64,000 nt of DNA from Cytophagales bacterium WSM2-2 (GTDB lineage: Bacteria > Bacteroidota > Bacteroidia > Cytophagales > Cyclobacteriaceae). Positions 52,804 to 61,248 of the stretch are shown here, in pieces. Position numbers and translations under genes: made by a program. The stretch is taken from contig BNHL01000001.1 in NCBI GenBank assembly GCA_015472025.1, forward strand, positions 2,964,001 to 3,028,000. The letters run 5' to 3'. Each line of letters opens with the position of its first letter. Within the stretch, counting starts at the first letter, position 1. The notes beneath the pieces are model-generated. The model saw only the letters and a program-made list of their open reading frames with translations, was not told where the DNA came from and ran no database searches.

Positions 52804-53862
52804 ATGAAAAAATACTTTTCATTAGCCACGCTTTTGACTTTACTTTCATTGACGGCAACAAGTCAGATCAGGAACAGTACTTATTATTCCAGAGATAATA
52901 TAAATCTCTTCCCCGATTCTATCCGGGTTGAATTTCCGGACGAGCAGGCCTTTGTTGTCTTTGAGCTGAAGGAGTATAATGGCAACCGCACGCTTAGCGA
53001 TTTCAATACCAACCTGAAAGATTTGATCTTCTACATCAAGAAAACTTCGAACGACAAAGATTTTACCATTACGCCCCACCAGGCGAAAGTAGTATTCAAC
53101 GGAAATGGAGATAAAGAAATAGAAGTAGCCTCAACAAAGTCCATTCCCACAAAACTGTCCATTAAGAACAACCAGATGACGGAGTTACTTCCCCCGGGCT
53201 GGGAGATCATCATCAGGAAGGCGGATAGTAAAATCTATATCTATGGTAAAAACCTGGATAGCATCGAGAAGATTGTAGGAACGGATTTTTCTTTGGTGAC
53301 AACCAAAATCAATGGGCAATCGCTGCAATCCATCGGGAGAAAAAGTATTAAAGCCAGGCTGATTGTGAGAAATGGAATTGTCGAGAATGCCGACATTGAA
53401 ATTAAACACCCGGGCGATTTTCTATTTGTTCATCCTGCGGTGGGATTCGGATTTGTGTCAGATGCATTTTATCCTTCATTTACTCTTGGATTGGCAGCGA
53501 TTTTCCGGGATCGCTATGGGCGAAAAAACCACATGATCAAATTAAGCGAGGATTACCTCTTGTTTACTCGTAGAAGACTGGATGGAAAGCTGACTGTAGG
53601 CCCTAACATGGGAATTTCATTGAGCTACGGAGCGAACTATGCCAAAAATAGTGTGAGCCCTCTTTGGATGACTGTGGGGGTTGGAGTAATCAGTAATCAT
53701 CGTAATAACACGGCATATGATACCTATTTCAGAGGCAATACAATGCGCATTTTTGCTTCATTTGACGTTAGAAACAATTTCACCATTATCCCGGAAATGT
53801 TTTTAACAGATGACGTGAGCAACCAGATCTATGGCCTTCGACTTAACTTCAATTTGCCATAA
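52804..53862 (+). CDS. Exported protein of unknown function
   Basis: 352 residues. The signal peptide is MKKYFSLATLLTLLSLTATSQ. The middle part carries repeats of charged beta strands (IRVEFPDEQAFVVFELKEYNG, KSIKARLIVRNGIVENADIEI), and the final ~140 residues have alternating aromatic beta strands ending NQIYGLRLNFNLP, consistent with a small outer-membrane beta-barrel or beta-sandwich. The family is not recognised. It follows the sigma/anti-sigma pair in the same direction with 25 bases between, so it probably belongs to the same operon. Confidence 0.7.
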   Translation: MKKYFSLATLLTLLSLTATSQIRNSTYYSRDNINLFPDSIRVEFPDEQAFVVFELKEYNGNRTLSDFNTNLKDLIFYIKKTSNDKDFTITPHQAKVVFNGNGDKEIEVASTKSIPTKLSIKNNQMTELLPPGWEIIIRKADSKIYIYGKNLDSIEKIVGTDFSLVTTKINGQSLQSIGRKSIKARLIVRNGIVENADIEIKHPGDFLFVHPAVGFGFVSDAFYPSFTLGLAAIFRDRYGRKNHMIKLSEDYLLFTRRRLDGKLTVGPNMGISLSYGANYAKNSVSPLWMTVGVGVISNHRNNTAYDTYFRGNTMRIFASFDVRNNFTIIPEMFLTDDVSNQIYGLRLNFNLP

Positions 53863-53921
53863 GCAGATTGTTTTGATTAAAACCATGTAGGCCATTTCGC
53901 CTATAAGGTTATTTTTACGAC

Positions 53922-54926
53922 ATGGTTTTAATCGAGTCGGGGACTTCTCACTTACGAATCTTTGCCCTCGTAGTTTTTGTTTTAGCTGGCGTATCCGGCC
54001 AATGCCAGGAAACTGACGCTAAGACTAAACGTCACCAGCTGACCTTCACCTGCGACAATGATTTTCTTTTGTTTAAAGGAGAGGACGGTTACTACACGAA
54101 TGGTGTATTCATCAGGTACGACAGGATAAGCGTGAAACCCTCAACGGCTATCAAAAGAATTTATTCGTATGAACTTGGGCAGATGATTTACACGGCACAC
54201 AGCCGCAAAATCTTGCCTACCAGCAACCCGGTAAACGCTCCTGTGGGCATCGATCAGATCGACAGGCCCATTGCAGGTTATTTGTATGGCAAGGTGACGC
54301 GCACCACATTTTATAATGAGCGCACCCTGCTGGCTTTGGGTGTCTCCCTCGGAAGTACCGGTGACAACTCGTTCGGTAAAGATGTGCTGGAGTTTTGGCA
54401 TCGTATGATCGGAGTGAAAGACTATTGGAACTGGGTTTGGAATTACCAGGTGAAAAGCGAATTGGGAATTAATCTGCACAGCACATTCGCGCGTTCGTTA
54501 ATTCAATCGCATTCTTCCTTTCAGATCACCCCCGTCACGCAAGCCACGCTGGGAACTACGTTTACCAATCTGTCACAGGCGGTGCTATTTCAGTTTGGAA
54601 AATTGCAGCCGATGTCATCGAGCAGTTATTGGCACAGCCGGTTGCAACTTGCTCCCACCGGGAGACAGCCAGAGTTGTTCTTGTATTATAGACCAGAGAT
54701 CAAATACCAAGTGTACAACGCCACCATACAAGGCGGTATGTTCACGGCAGATAAAGGCCCGATCTTATCAGATATAAAACCCTTTGTCTTTTCTCACGAA
54801 GTAGGCGTGCGGTTTTCTGTTCCCAGGTATTGCATCGGGTACAATGTTGTCTTTCAAAGCAAAGAAGCCGCTAGCCAGTTTGATGGAGAGTGGTATGCGA
54901 GTATGATGGTGGCGTTTCGCTATTGA
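53922..54926 (+). CDS. Lipid A deacylase LpxR family (DUF2219) outer membrane protein
   Basis: 334 residues with an N-terminal signal sequence (LRIFALVVFVLAGVSGQCQ). The LpxR pattern is visible: CDNDFLLFKGEDGYYTNGVFIRYDR, RPIAGYLYGKVTRTTF, LGVSLGSTGDNSFGKDVLEFWHRM, and a final run of barrel strands ending in Y (WYASMMVAFRY). In Salmonella, LpxR removes the 3'-acyloxyacyl group of lipid A at the outer membrane. Whether this relative acts on lipid A is not shown by sequence. It may be in the regulon of the upstream ECF sigma factor. A small hairpin TAGGC/GCCTA lies just before it. Confidence 0.8.
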   Translation: MVLIESGTSHLRIFALVVFVLAGVSGQCQETDAKTKRHQLTFTCDNDFLLFKGEDGYYTNGVFIRYDRISVKPSTAIKRIYSYELGQMIYTAHSRKILPTSNPVNAPVGIDQIDRPIAGYLYGKVTRTTFYNERTLLALGVSLGSTGDNSFGKDVLEFWHRMIGVKDYWNWVWNYQVKSELGINLHSTFARSLIQSHSSFQITPVTQATLGTTFTNLSQAVLFQFGKLQPMSSSSYWHSRLQLAPTGRQPELFLYYRPEIKYQVYNATIQGGMFTADKGPILSDIKPFVFSHEVGVRFSVPRYCIGYNVVFQSKEAASQFDGEWYASMMVAFRY

Positions 54927-56095
54927 TTTGGAGAGTAGCTAATACTAAACATCTTCATCATCTCATCCAGCGCGCTTTCCGAGTGCATACGTTCACCGTT
55001 TTCAAGTGACTCTTGTTGAGCAAGTGCCGCTCTTTTGCGCATCGTTATTTCGTAAGAAGAAATAGCCTCTTCTATGGTAGTGTATTCATCGGATGTTAAG
55101 CATTCGCTTAATTCCATGGCGTCCAGCATGGCCATGTTGGCGCCTTCTCCTGCAAAGGGCGGCATCACATGGGCGGCATCGCCAAGCAGGGTAGCGTTAG
55201 GCAAGGCTTTCCACGTTTGATCTAAAGGCATGCAATAGATAGGACGTGGTATAAGCGGTGTAGCTGCATTTTCAAACAACTCGTACCAACCGTTACTCCA
55301 TCCGGAATATTCTTTCTTAAACCATGCCAGCATCTGTGATTTGTTGGAATAGTCCAAGCCGTTAGTTGTGGCCCAGTTTTCATCCGTTTTGAAGCTGGCA
55401 TAAAAGCCAACATCACCGTTGCCTTTCTGACCTCCCAATAAACACTTACTGTTTCCAAACGCCATTATCTTTCCACCATTAAGTAATGCATGAATATGCG
55501 GTGTTGCTCTCGCTGCATCATAAATAGTGATCTCAAGCATAGTTACGCCTGAGTAAAGAGCTTTGATGTCGGTGATGTACGGACGTACTTTAGAATTGGC
55601 CCCATCTGCGGCAATGACGATATCTGCATAAGAAGGGGAGCTTTTTTTAAAATGCAACAACCAACCTTCATTTTGCTTTTGCATGGAAATAAAATGACTG
55701 TTCCATACCACGGTGTCCGGTTGAAGTGATTCTAATAACAAATTCCTTAGCGGGCCACGGTCTATTTCAGGACGAAAGTATTGACTTCCAAAAGCTTCGG
55801 CAGGTTTAGTATCATGATCGCTGAAGAATATCGCTGCATGTTCATTAGTGATCAATTTTTTATCTGCACCCGGACGAAAACTCTTTTTAAACTCTTCCAG
55901 TAAGTTAGCATTGCGCAATGCCGCCAGACCCGATCCTTCATGCATGTCGAGGGGTGAGCCTACCAGGCGGGCGTGTTTATTCAAATCTCTTTCATACACT
56001 TTTACAGATAAGCCTTTCAGTTGTAAAAGCCTTGCCAATGTTAATCCTCCCGGGCCTCCACCCACAATGGCGATTTGCTTGTTCTTTAATTTCAT
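54920..56095 (-). CDS. FAD-dependent monooxygenase, Tet(X)-like
   Basis: 391 residues. The FAD-binding dinucleotide motif is IVGGGPGGLTLARLL. The stretch SPLDMHEGSGLAALRNANLLEEF corresponds to TLDLHKGTGQEAMKKAGLLQ of Tet(X) (recalled from memory), and GDAAHVMPPFAGEGANMAMLDAMELS matches the second FAD motif including MPPFAG. The C-terminal helix ending MMKMFSISYSPNQ is also in register. The enzyme hydroxylates an aromatic or polyketide substrate using NAD(P)H. Tetracycline inactivation is possible but not shown. It is next to an AraC regulator on the same strand. Confidence 0.87.
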   Translation of the reverse strand: MKLKNKQIAIVGGGPGGLTLARLLQLKGLSVKVYERDLNKHARLVGSPLDMHEGSGLAALRNANLLEEFKKSFRPGADKKLITNEHAAIFFSDHDTKPAEAFGSQYFRPEIDRGPLRNLLLESLQPDTVVWNSHFISMQKQNEGWLLHFKKSSPSYADIVIAADGANSKVRPYITDIKALYSGVTMLEITIYDAARATPHIHALLNGGKIMAFGNSKCLLGGQKGNGDVGFYASFKTDENWATTNGLDYSNKSQMLAWFKKEYSGWSNGWYELFENAATPLIPRPIYCMPLDQTWKALPNATLLGDAAHVMPPFAGEGANMAMLDAMELSECLTSDEYTTIEEAISSYEITMRKRAALAQQESLENGERMHSESALDEMMKMFSISYSPNQ

Positions 56096-56118
56096 ACCGA
56101 TTATTTAACGGCACAAAA

Positions 56119-56862
56119 TTATTTCGAGGCAAGCACTGAAAATTGTATAAATCGGTCGTTTTTGTTTCGCTTGAGTTCTTTTGGCGACACACCTGCAAAC
56201 TTCTTTATTTCTTTGATCAAGTGACTTTGGTCCGCGAAGTCCAGTTCAGGAAAAGGTTTGCCTTTGGCAATGTGCTCCAGCGATGCCCTGAACCGTAATA
56301 TGGTGCAGTACGATTTTAGTGAGATGCCGAATTGTTGATTGAAATAGCGGTTGATTTGTCGACTGCTCCAGTGCACGCTGTCCGAGAGTTCTTTTACAGT
56401 TAATGCGCCTTTTGACGAATAGATCAGATCAAAGAGTTTTTGTTTACGGTTATCTATTTCTTTGGGCAGAAGGGATAGAATTTTCTGAGAAGCCTTTTTG
56501 CAGAAAAGATCAAAGTCCTGTAAGTCGTTTGCGTTAAAATCCCAGAAGTCGGCAGGCAGGTAAGTGGCGGTGTTCAGTAAATTAGAAACGGTATTGTGAA
56601 AGACATACTCCGTGGCAAGCAACTTAAAGCTGACAGCAAACAAAAGCATGTTAGGATCTAGTGTTGCCGGGTCGGGGAGGGTTTCAATTCCGGAGAGTAC
56701 AACGTGAAATGGTTTTGTATCAGATTGCGCAATGATCAGCTTCACAGGCCCGTCCGGTAACACGACAATTTCTTTGCCTTTGTCAGATGGATTGTGCACC
56801 ACCCAAAAACTTTCTACAAAGTCGGAAAGTGATTTATCGGGTTTGACAAGTTTGAAGATCAC
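56119..56862 (-). CDS. AraC-family transcriptional regulator
   Basis: 247 residues. A DUF6597-like sensor domain (MIFKLVKPDKSLSDFVESFWVVHN, VLPDGPVKLI) is followed by two helix-turn-helix motifs (VKELSDSVHWSSRQINRYFNQQFGISLKSY and about ten residues later FADQSHLIKEIKKFAGVSPKELKRNK). The C-terminal VSPKELKR is the AraC signature. It lies 23 bases upstream of the Tet(X)-like gene, transcribed the same way, and is likely its regulator. Confidence 0.9.
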   Translation of the reverse strand: MIFKLVKPDKSLSDFVESFWVVHNPSDKGKEIVVLPDGPVKLIIAQSDTKPFHVVLSGIETLPDPATLDPNMLLFAVSFKLLATEYVFHNTVSNLLNTATYLPADFWDFNANDLQDFDLFCKKASQKILSLLPKEIDNRKQKLFDLIYSSKGALTVKELSDSVHWSSRQINRYFNQQFGISLKSYCTILRFRASLEHIAKGKPFPELDFADQSHLIKEIKKFAGVSPKELKRNKNDRFIQFSVLASK

Positions 56863-56937
56863 ACCGTTGATGATTTATTGAAGTTACTGAGTTGAAAAAA
56901 CAAATTGCAGAATGCCCAAGAAGAATTAAAAGAATAG

Positions 56938-57399
56938 TTATTCTTTATTTTCTCCGTTGCCGAATGAACATTTGAAGCCCTCCAAGAGCCTTTCTATGCG
57001 ATTTTTTTCTTGTCCATCGGTCATGTCAAGAATTACGACTTTGTCAATTGAAACACCATCGTCATTTGCAGCAAAAATTGAAAACCAAATTCCTTCATTG
57101 AAGTCCTCATACCATGTGGTCATGATGTCGTGCTTAGGCAGGTACAGGTTTTCAATGTCTACTTGCCTGAATTGAATTTCATCGTCAACCATGTCGTGAT
57201 TTTTTTCGCAAGCTTGTCCAACAGTAGAGACCCAACAGGCATCATTATTTATGATTTTGGAGATTACTTCATTTAGATAGTTTTGCGACCTATTGTTGTC
57301 CACCAGGATGCACAGCCAATTGGACTTAGGCAACTCGCTGGCCCAATTTCTCTCAGTAGAGTATGTAATGAGAATTATTTCTCTTTGATTCAAGATCAT
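56938..57399 (-). CDS. Hypothetical protein
   Basis: 153 residues, cytoplasmic, no signal peptide or membrane helix. The sequence looks like a small alpha/beta protein: a strand IILITYSTERN, SNWLCILVDN, a mixed central region with CWVSTVGQACE and NLYLPKHDIMTTWYEDFNEGIWFSIFA, then IDKVVILDMTDG and a charged C-terminal helix. Not recognised. It is transcribed in the same direction as the two genes downstream and the one upstream but with gaps. Confidence 0.6.
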   Translation of the reverse strand: MILNQREIILITYSTERNWASELPKSNWLCILVDNNRSQNYLNEVISKIINNDACWVSTVGQACEKNHDMVDDEIQFRQVDIENLYLPKHDIMTTWYEDFNEGIWFSIFAANDDGVSIDKVVILDMTDGQEKNRIERLLEGFKCSFGNGENKE

Positions 57400-57444
57400 G
57401 GTTGACTAGAAATGCCTCATAAATATCAACAATAACCGTGACTC

Positions 57445-57762
57445 TCACTTTTCACGTCTATTCATAATTTCTCCATAAGCAATAAGGGCATACTTCACCG
57501 CTTCCTCCGCGCTTTGCATTTGATTACCTAGCTTCTCCATGAGGTGATAGTAGAAGTTATGAATGTCATGATTGTCATCCGAAAATCCGGCCAGCAAGAG
57601 AATGGCCGTGCTAAGGTCTGTTTGGTAGGAGGTGCCATCAAGGCCAGCTAGCCGCAGATGGTTGAAGAACTTCCAGTTTTTGAGCTCTTCGCGCAGCAGA
57701 TAAAGGCAAAGATCGGTTTCGGAGGAGAGGGGAAGGAGGGGAGCAGTGGTATTGAGTTTCAT
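57445..57762 (-). CDS. Small conserved hypothetical protein (paralogue of the protein at 40668)
   Basis: 105 residues. It shares with the protein at 40668 the pattern DLC-LREELK-WKFFN-LR, LDG-YQ-DLS-AIL and FYY-L-EK at the same spacing. The C-terminus (ALIAYGEIMNRREK) matches MVWGELVGRG in position. No function is recognised. An inverted repeat ATTGCAT (57770-57776) / ATGCAAT (57786-57792) lies just upstream of the start and may be an operator. Confidence 0.65.
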   Translation of the reverse strand: MKLNTTAPLLPLSSETDLCLYLLREELKNWKFFNHLRLAGLDGTSYQTDLSTAILLLAGFSDDNHDIHNFYYHLMEKLGNQMQSAEEAVKYALIAYGEIMNRREK

Positions 57763-57769
57763 AGTTTCG

Positions 57770-57792
57770 ATTGCATTTTATTATGATGCAAT
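57770..57792. promoter_or_regulatory. Inverted repeat upstream of the small protein gene
   Basis: ATTGCAT (57770-57776) and ATGCAAT (57786-57792) are exactly complementary, 9 bases apart, starting 8 bases before the start codon of the gene ending at 57445. A regulator of the neighbour, or the protein itself, could bind it. Confidence 0.4.
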
Positions 57793-57960
57793 TGTAGCCA
57801 TGACTTATTTAATAAGTGTTGGTAGATCTACTAGCAGGTAAATCAGATTAATTGTTTATTTTTTGCGCAAACTTTTTTCATAGGAAAATCCATTGACAAC
57901 CGGATGTCACAGTTAAATATAGTCTCTTAACTCTGTAATCTCGCAGAGTGCCCTTTCAGC

Positions 57961-58009
57961 AAAAAAGAAAATCACTACTGCAATCAGATAGTTAATTGCA
58001 ATAGTGATT
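57961..58009 (-). terminator. Rho-independent terminator of the CocE-like gene
   Basis: On the reverse strand a 15-base stem (arms 57995-58009 and 57970-57984, one mismatch) with a ten-base loop is followed by TTTCTTTTTT. It lies about 24 bases past the stop at 58033. Confidence 0.8.
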
Positions 58010-58032
58010 AAGTATGACTCGCAGCTTTTGCC

Positions 58033-60291
58033 TTATTTGTTAATCCAAACGGGGATTTTTATGTAGCTGTCGCAATACCATTTTATTTTCAATGGCTCTT
58101 TTGCATCGGCTATTGTTTCATCACTCACATCTTTGCCCGTGCCATAGTTAACTTGCCATTCCGGGTTTTTGTTAACGCCTACTACAATAACAATGCGGCT
58201 GCCTTTGCTTAGTTGCTTACCTGTGATATAAGAATCTCTGATAGGTATTGTTTCTTTTTCACCAGGGCGAAGCAGTTGTCTTTTGCTATTATCCTTTGCA
58301 TAGCTTGCTCTTTGCAATGCACTGAAGCCGGCTTCTGAATAGAGGGTGAAATATTGCCCGTCGGGCATCAGCTCATACATTTTGATGGAGATATCAAAAT
58401 CCTTTTTATTTATCGCTGCCTTTATAGAACTGACTATTGAACCACTGACGGCCATCGGCTTTTCGACAGGCTGCGATATAAAGCTCAAGCCATTGACAAG
58501 ATCTGCATCGATATTATTCTCAATAACATTTAATTCAAACCTGGTGGTGTCGCTTCTATCCTTGAAATCGATCTCTTGCCGTACATATTCATTTGCAGCA
58601 GGCTGCGTACTCAACTTGAAGTATTGATTCATTCGGGTATTGTCGAGGTAGAACGTAAGGGTATCGTTGCTCATGCCGGTAAGCGATGATGCATGTCTCC
58701 ACTCATTGGTGCCCATGATTTCGTAGTTCACTTTGTCTTTCAGCAAAGATGGTTTCGGGCCATTCTTTAAAATGTAAGTAAACCACTGCACGGAAAGGTC
58801 TCTGAAGTTGAATGAAGTGGCGTTGGCATCAACTTTATATTTTCCTACCTGCCTGGCCGGAAAAGACTGCGCTCCGCCATGGGTATAGGGGCCAATAACT
58901 AAATAATGATCGGCCTTGGGATTATGCAAATGGTGTTGCTTGTAATAGTACATGGCACCGGTTTGGTCGTCATCAAAATAACCGGTGGTAGTTAAAACCG
59001 GAATATTGATTTTTGAAAAATCAGTTTTGTACGCAACCATATTCTGCCAGTAGGAATCAAAAGAGGGGTGCTGTAACCAACGCTGAAATATGGTATTTGG
59101 CCTTCGCTCGATGGTATCCAGCGCACGGAAAGATTTTCCTTTTTTATACCACGCGTTATAGACAGAATTCCAATGCGCAGTATTTCCAAAATCTGCCTGG
59201 TCTGTACCTTTGTGATTGGTGACATAATGAATCCATCGTAACATATAACTCATGAATACATTGCCCGCCATGGGATAATCTATGCCGATGCCTACAGCTA
59301 CTTCAGGCATAATTGTTTTTAGAGCGGGGTGCAATGTTTTCGCGGCAGACCATTGTGCAAATCCTAAATAGCTTCCGCCTACCATACCCACCTTTTCGTT
59401 ACTCCATTTTTGCTTGCTGATCCAATTAATTACATCGTATGCATCAGTGGCGTCATGCTCAAACGGCTCCATTGCCTGGGGGCTGCTTCCCTTACCACGG
59501 GTATTAGCTACCACACATGCGAAATTCTCGCTTGCATATAATTTGCCATAGGATACATCATTGACTGAGTCAGCGTAGATATTAAAAATGAAAACGCTTG
59601 GCAATTTCTCTTTCAATTCTTTTTTCCGGACAATCAATGCCTGAACCGTGCTGCCGTCTTTTGTTTTGATCAATGTTTTTTCAACTAAAAACAGTTTGTT
59701 TTCTTCATCGCTCACAATCTTACGCATGGCAGGTAATATCTGCCTGTAGAGGTGGTACGTAGTAAAAGATCTGATCAACCGGACAGCATCGTCTATGCGC
59801 AGGGTGTCTTTTGTTTTGCTTTGTTCGATCGCGCTGGTCAGGGGTTTTTTCAGCTCCACTAAAGAACCCCCTGCATAATTTGCCAGCGTTGTTTTTCCGG
59901 CACTGCTGAACTGTGCATATCCTTGTGCGAAATTCTTTTTGAATAGGGTGAGAAAATCTCCACCGGCTTTTTGTTGTGCCAGCTTTGCCTTTGAATAGGT
60001 TTCGTATTGAAAACCCAGGCCAACTATGTTGAGCTGCAATTTCAGTGAATCGATCAATGAATTAGACAAATCATACTGTCCGGCAGCGAAGGTAAAACGA
60101 AACATATTGTCGAAATAGGTCTGCTTATCCGCGTTTTTATACTTGCTGATCACTTGCTTTGCCAAAGCCGGAATAGCCGCAGCAAGCTTTGAGGTATCAG
60201 CATAATTTTCTTTTGGAAAATAAAATCGTTGAGCCAACGAGGGAGTTGCTGCCGTGAGCAGCAGTAAGAACAAGATTAAACTGTTTTTCAT
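58033..60291 (-). CDS. CocE/NonD-family hydrolase (X-Pro dipeptidyl-peptidase S15-like)
   Basis: 752 residues with signal peptide MKNSLILFLLLLTAATPSLAQ. An N-terminal helical region (to about 190) precedes the S15 alpha/beta hydrolase: NTRGKGSSPQAMEPFEHDATDAYDVINW, the nucleophile S307 in GGSYLGFAQW, an acid in TGYFDDDQTG and the histidine in GPYTHGG. The C-terminal jelly-roll domain (about 540-750) is typical (RSDTTRFELNVIENNIDADLVNG, SKGSRIVIVVGVNKNPEWQVNYGTG). It may cleave peptide or ester bonds in the periplasm. It stands alone with its own terminator. Confidence 0.9.
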   Translation of the reverse strand: MKNSLILFLLLLTAATPSLAQRFYFPKENYADTSKLAAAIPALAKQVISKYKNADKQTYFDNMFRFTFAAGQYDLSNSLIDSLKLQLNIVGLGFQYETYSKAKLAQQKAGGDFLTLFKKNFAQGYAQFSSAGKTTLANYAGGSLVELKKPLTSAIEQSKTKDTLRIDDAVRLIRSFTTYHLYRQILPAMRKIVSDEENKLFLVEKTLIKTKDGSTVQALIVRKKELKEKLPSVFIFNIYADSVNDVSYGKLYASENFACVVANTRGKGSSPQAMEPFEHDATDAYDVINWISKQKWSNEKVGMVGGSYLGFAQWSAAKTLHPALKTIMPEVAVGIGIDYPMAGNVFMSYMLRWIHYVTNHKGTDQADFGNTAHWNSVYNAWYKKGKSFRALDTIERRPNTIFQRWLQHPSFDSYWQNMVAYKTDFSKINIPVLTTTGYFDDDQTGAMYYYKQHHLHNPKADHYLVIGPYTHGGAQSFPARQVGKYKVDANATSFNFRDLSVQWFTYILKNGPKPSLLKDKVNYEIMGTNEWRHASSLTGMSNDTLTFYLDNTRMNQYFKLSTQPAANEYVRQEIDFKDRSDTTRFELNVIENNIDADLVNGLSFISQPVEKPMAVSGSIVSSIKAAINKKDFDISIKMYELMPDGQYFTLYSEAGFSALQRASYAKDNSKRQLLRPGEKETIPIRDSYITGKQLSKGSRIVIVVGVNKNPEWQVNYGTGKDVSDETIADAKEPLKIKWYCDSYIKIPVWINK

Positions 60292-60582
60292 GCCGGGTTG
60301 TATTTTGTTTCAGACAAAGTAAGTCTGCCGGCCTTGTATTTGATAGCACGCAGCTACCTGAAAGCACGAAACTACCAATCAATGATACCGGATTATCATT
60401 AGGGGCTAGAACCCGGTAATAATTTATCCAATGAGGTCACAATTATGCAACAGGATTACAATGATAATTGATAACATTCCCCGCACGGGTCTCTACTTTG
60501 AGCGCTTACATTCAGTAATGGCTAGATAAATGGCCACAGGTGAAAGAGAAAAGTGTAGATTTTTGGTATACAAGGCACCACT

Positions 60583-60834
60583 GTTATTGTATTAACGTAG
60601 TCTATTGCTACACTCAGCAACGTTGTTGCAGTAGTTTACATTCTTGTACCTGTAAGCATCACAATGATTGCTACAATCATAAACTCTGTTGCTACTTTCT
60701 AAATAACAGTTTCTAATGTTTGGATAATTTTTACTGCGATCTGTAAAACAATTGCTATTGTTTACACATCTGTCACTATTGTTTTCGGTGTGGTTGCAGA
60801 TGTTTGCAATTGTTTTGTACACTTTTATACCACA
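60583..60834. repeat. Tandem 21-bp-period array upstream of an XRE-type regulator
   Basis: Written in rows of 21 from 60604, ten consecutive rows begin ATTGCTA, GTTGCAG, GTACCTG, ATTGCTA, GTTGCTA, GTTTCTA, TTTACTG, ATTGCTA, GTCACTA and GTTGCAG. Column 2 is T and column 5 is C in all ten; the consensus is RTTGCTA. Weaker rows flank both sides (60583 and 60814). No insertion or deletion occurs over the 210 bases. The rest of each row varies. The reverse strand is open as heptapeptides x5-[SC]-N, a consequence of the period. One sub-site, TGTAAAACAATTGCTATTGTTTACA (in parts, 60742-60766), is nearly palindromic. The flanking 60292-60582 stretch has nothing else visible. Confidence 0.85.
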
Positions 60835-60837
60835 ACC

Positions 60838-61200
60838 ATGCTAAAACTAAATGTGAACCGTATTTTAGAGATCAAGGGTATAGAAAACCCAGGTTCTTTC
60901 CTTATGAAGAACGGCTTCAGCCGTCACACGGCTTATCGTCTGCTCAATAATTCTGTGCGGATTATCAACTATGGCAACCTGGAGAAGCTATGTCTCCTCC
61001 TCAACTGTACAACCAATGATCTTTTCTTTTGGGAAGACAACACGAAGGGTAAAATTTACAAGGACCACGTCATGAACAAGCTCACGCACCCGCAAACAGA
61101 CCCCACGGTAAGCGCCAGGATTCGCGAAATGCTCCTGCACAAGCCCGATGCCGTCCGCAACTTTATCAATGGCCAGTCTTCAGGAGTGCCTATTATTTGA
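60838..61200 (+). CDS. XRE-type helix-turn-helix regulator
   Basis: 120 residues from the ATG of MLKLNVNRILEIKGIENPGSF; an upstream ATG would read into the repeat array. The N-terminal 70 residues are a Cro/CI-like helix-turn-helix of the HTH_26 type: LNVNRILEIKGI, NGFSRHTAYRLLNNSVRIINYGNLEKLCLLLNCTTNDLFFW. A ~45-residue tail follows (NKLTHPQTDPTVSARIREMLLHKPDAVRNFI). Such small regulators bind near their own promoter. The 21-bp array ends four bases before its ATG, which makes it the prime candidate for binding it. The DUF433/DUF5615 pair follows. Confidence 0.88.
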   Translation: MLKLNVNRILEIKGIENPGSFLMKNGFSRHTAYRLLNNSVRIINYGNLEKLCLLLNCTTNDLFFWEDNTKGKIYKDHVMNKLTHPQTDPTVSARIREMLLHKPDAVRNFINGQSSGVPII

Positions 61201-61248
61201 TTTGATAACAGGGCCAGCTATCCACTTCAAATTTTCGTACATTTGAAT

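Noticed and set aside
54920-56095. Claim of tetracycline resistance
   Set aside because: Similarity to Tet(X) is in general FAD-enzyme motifs and overall layout; substrate cannot be read from sequence.
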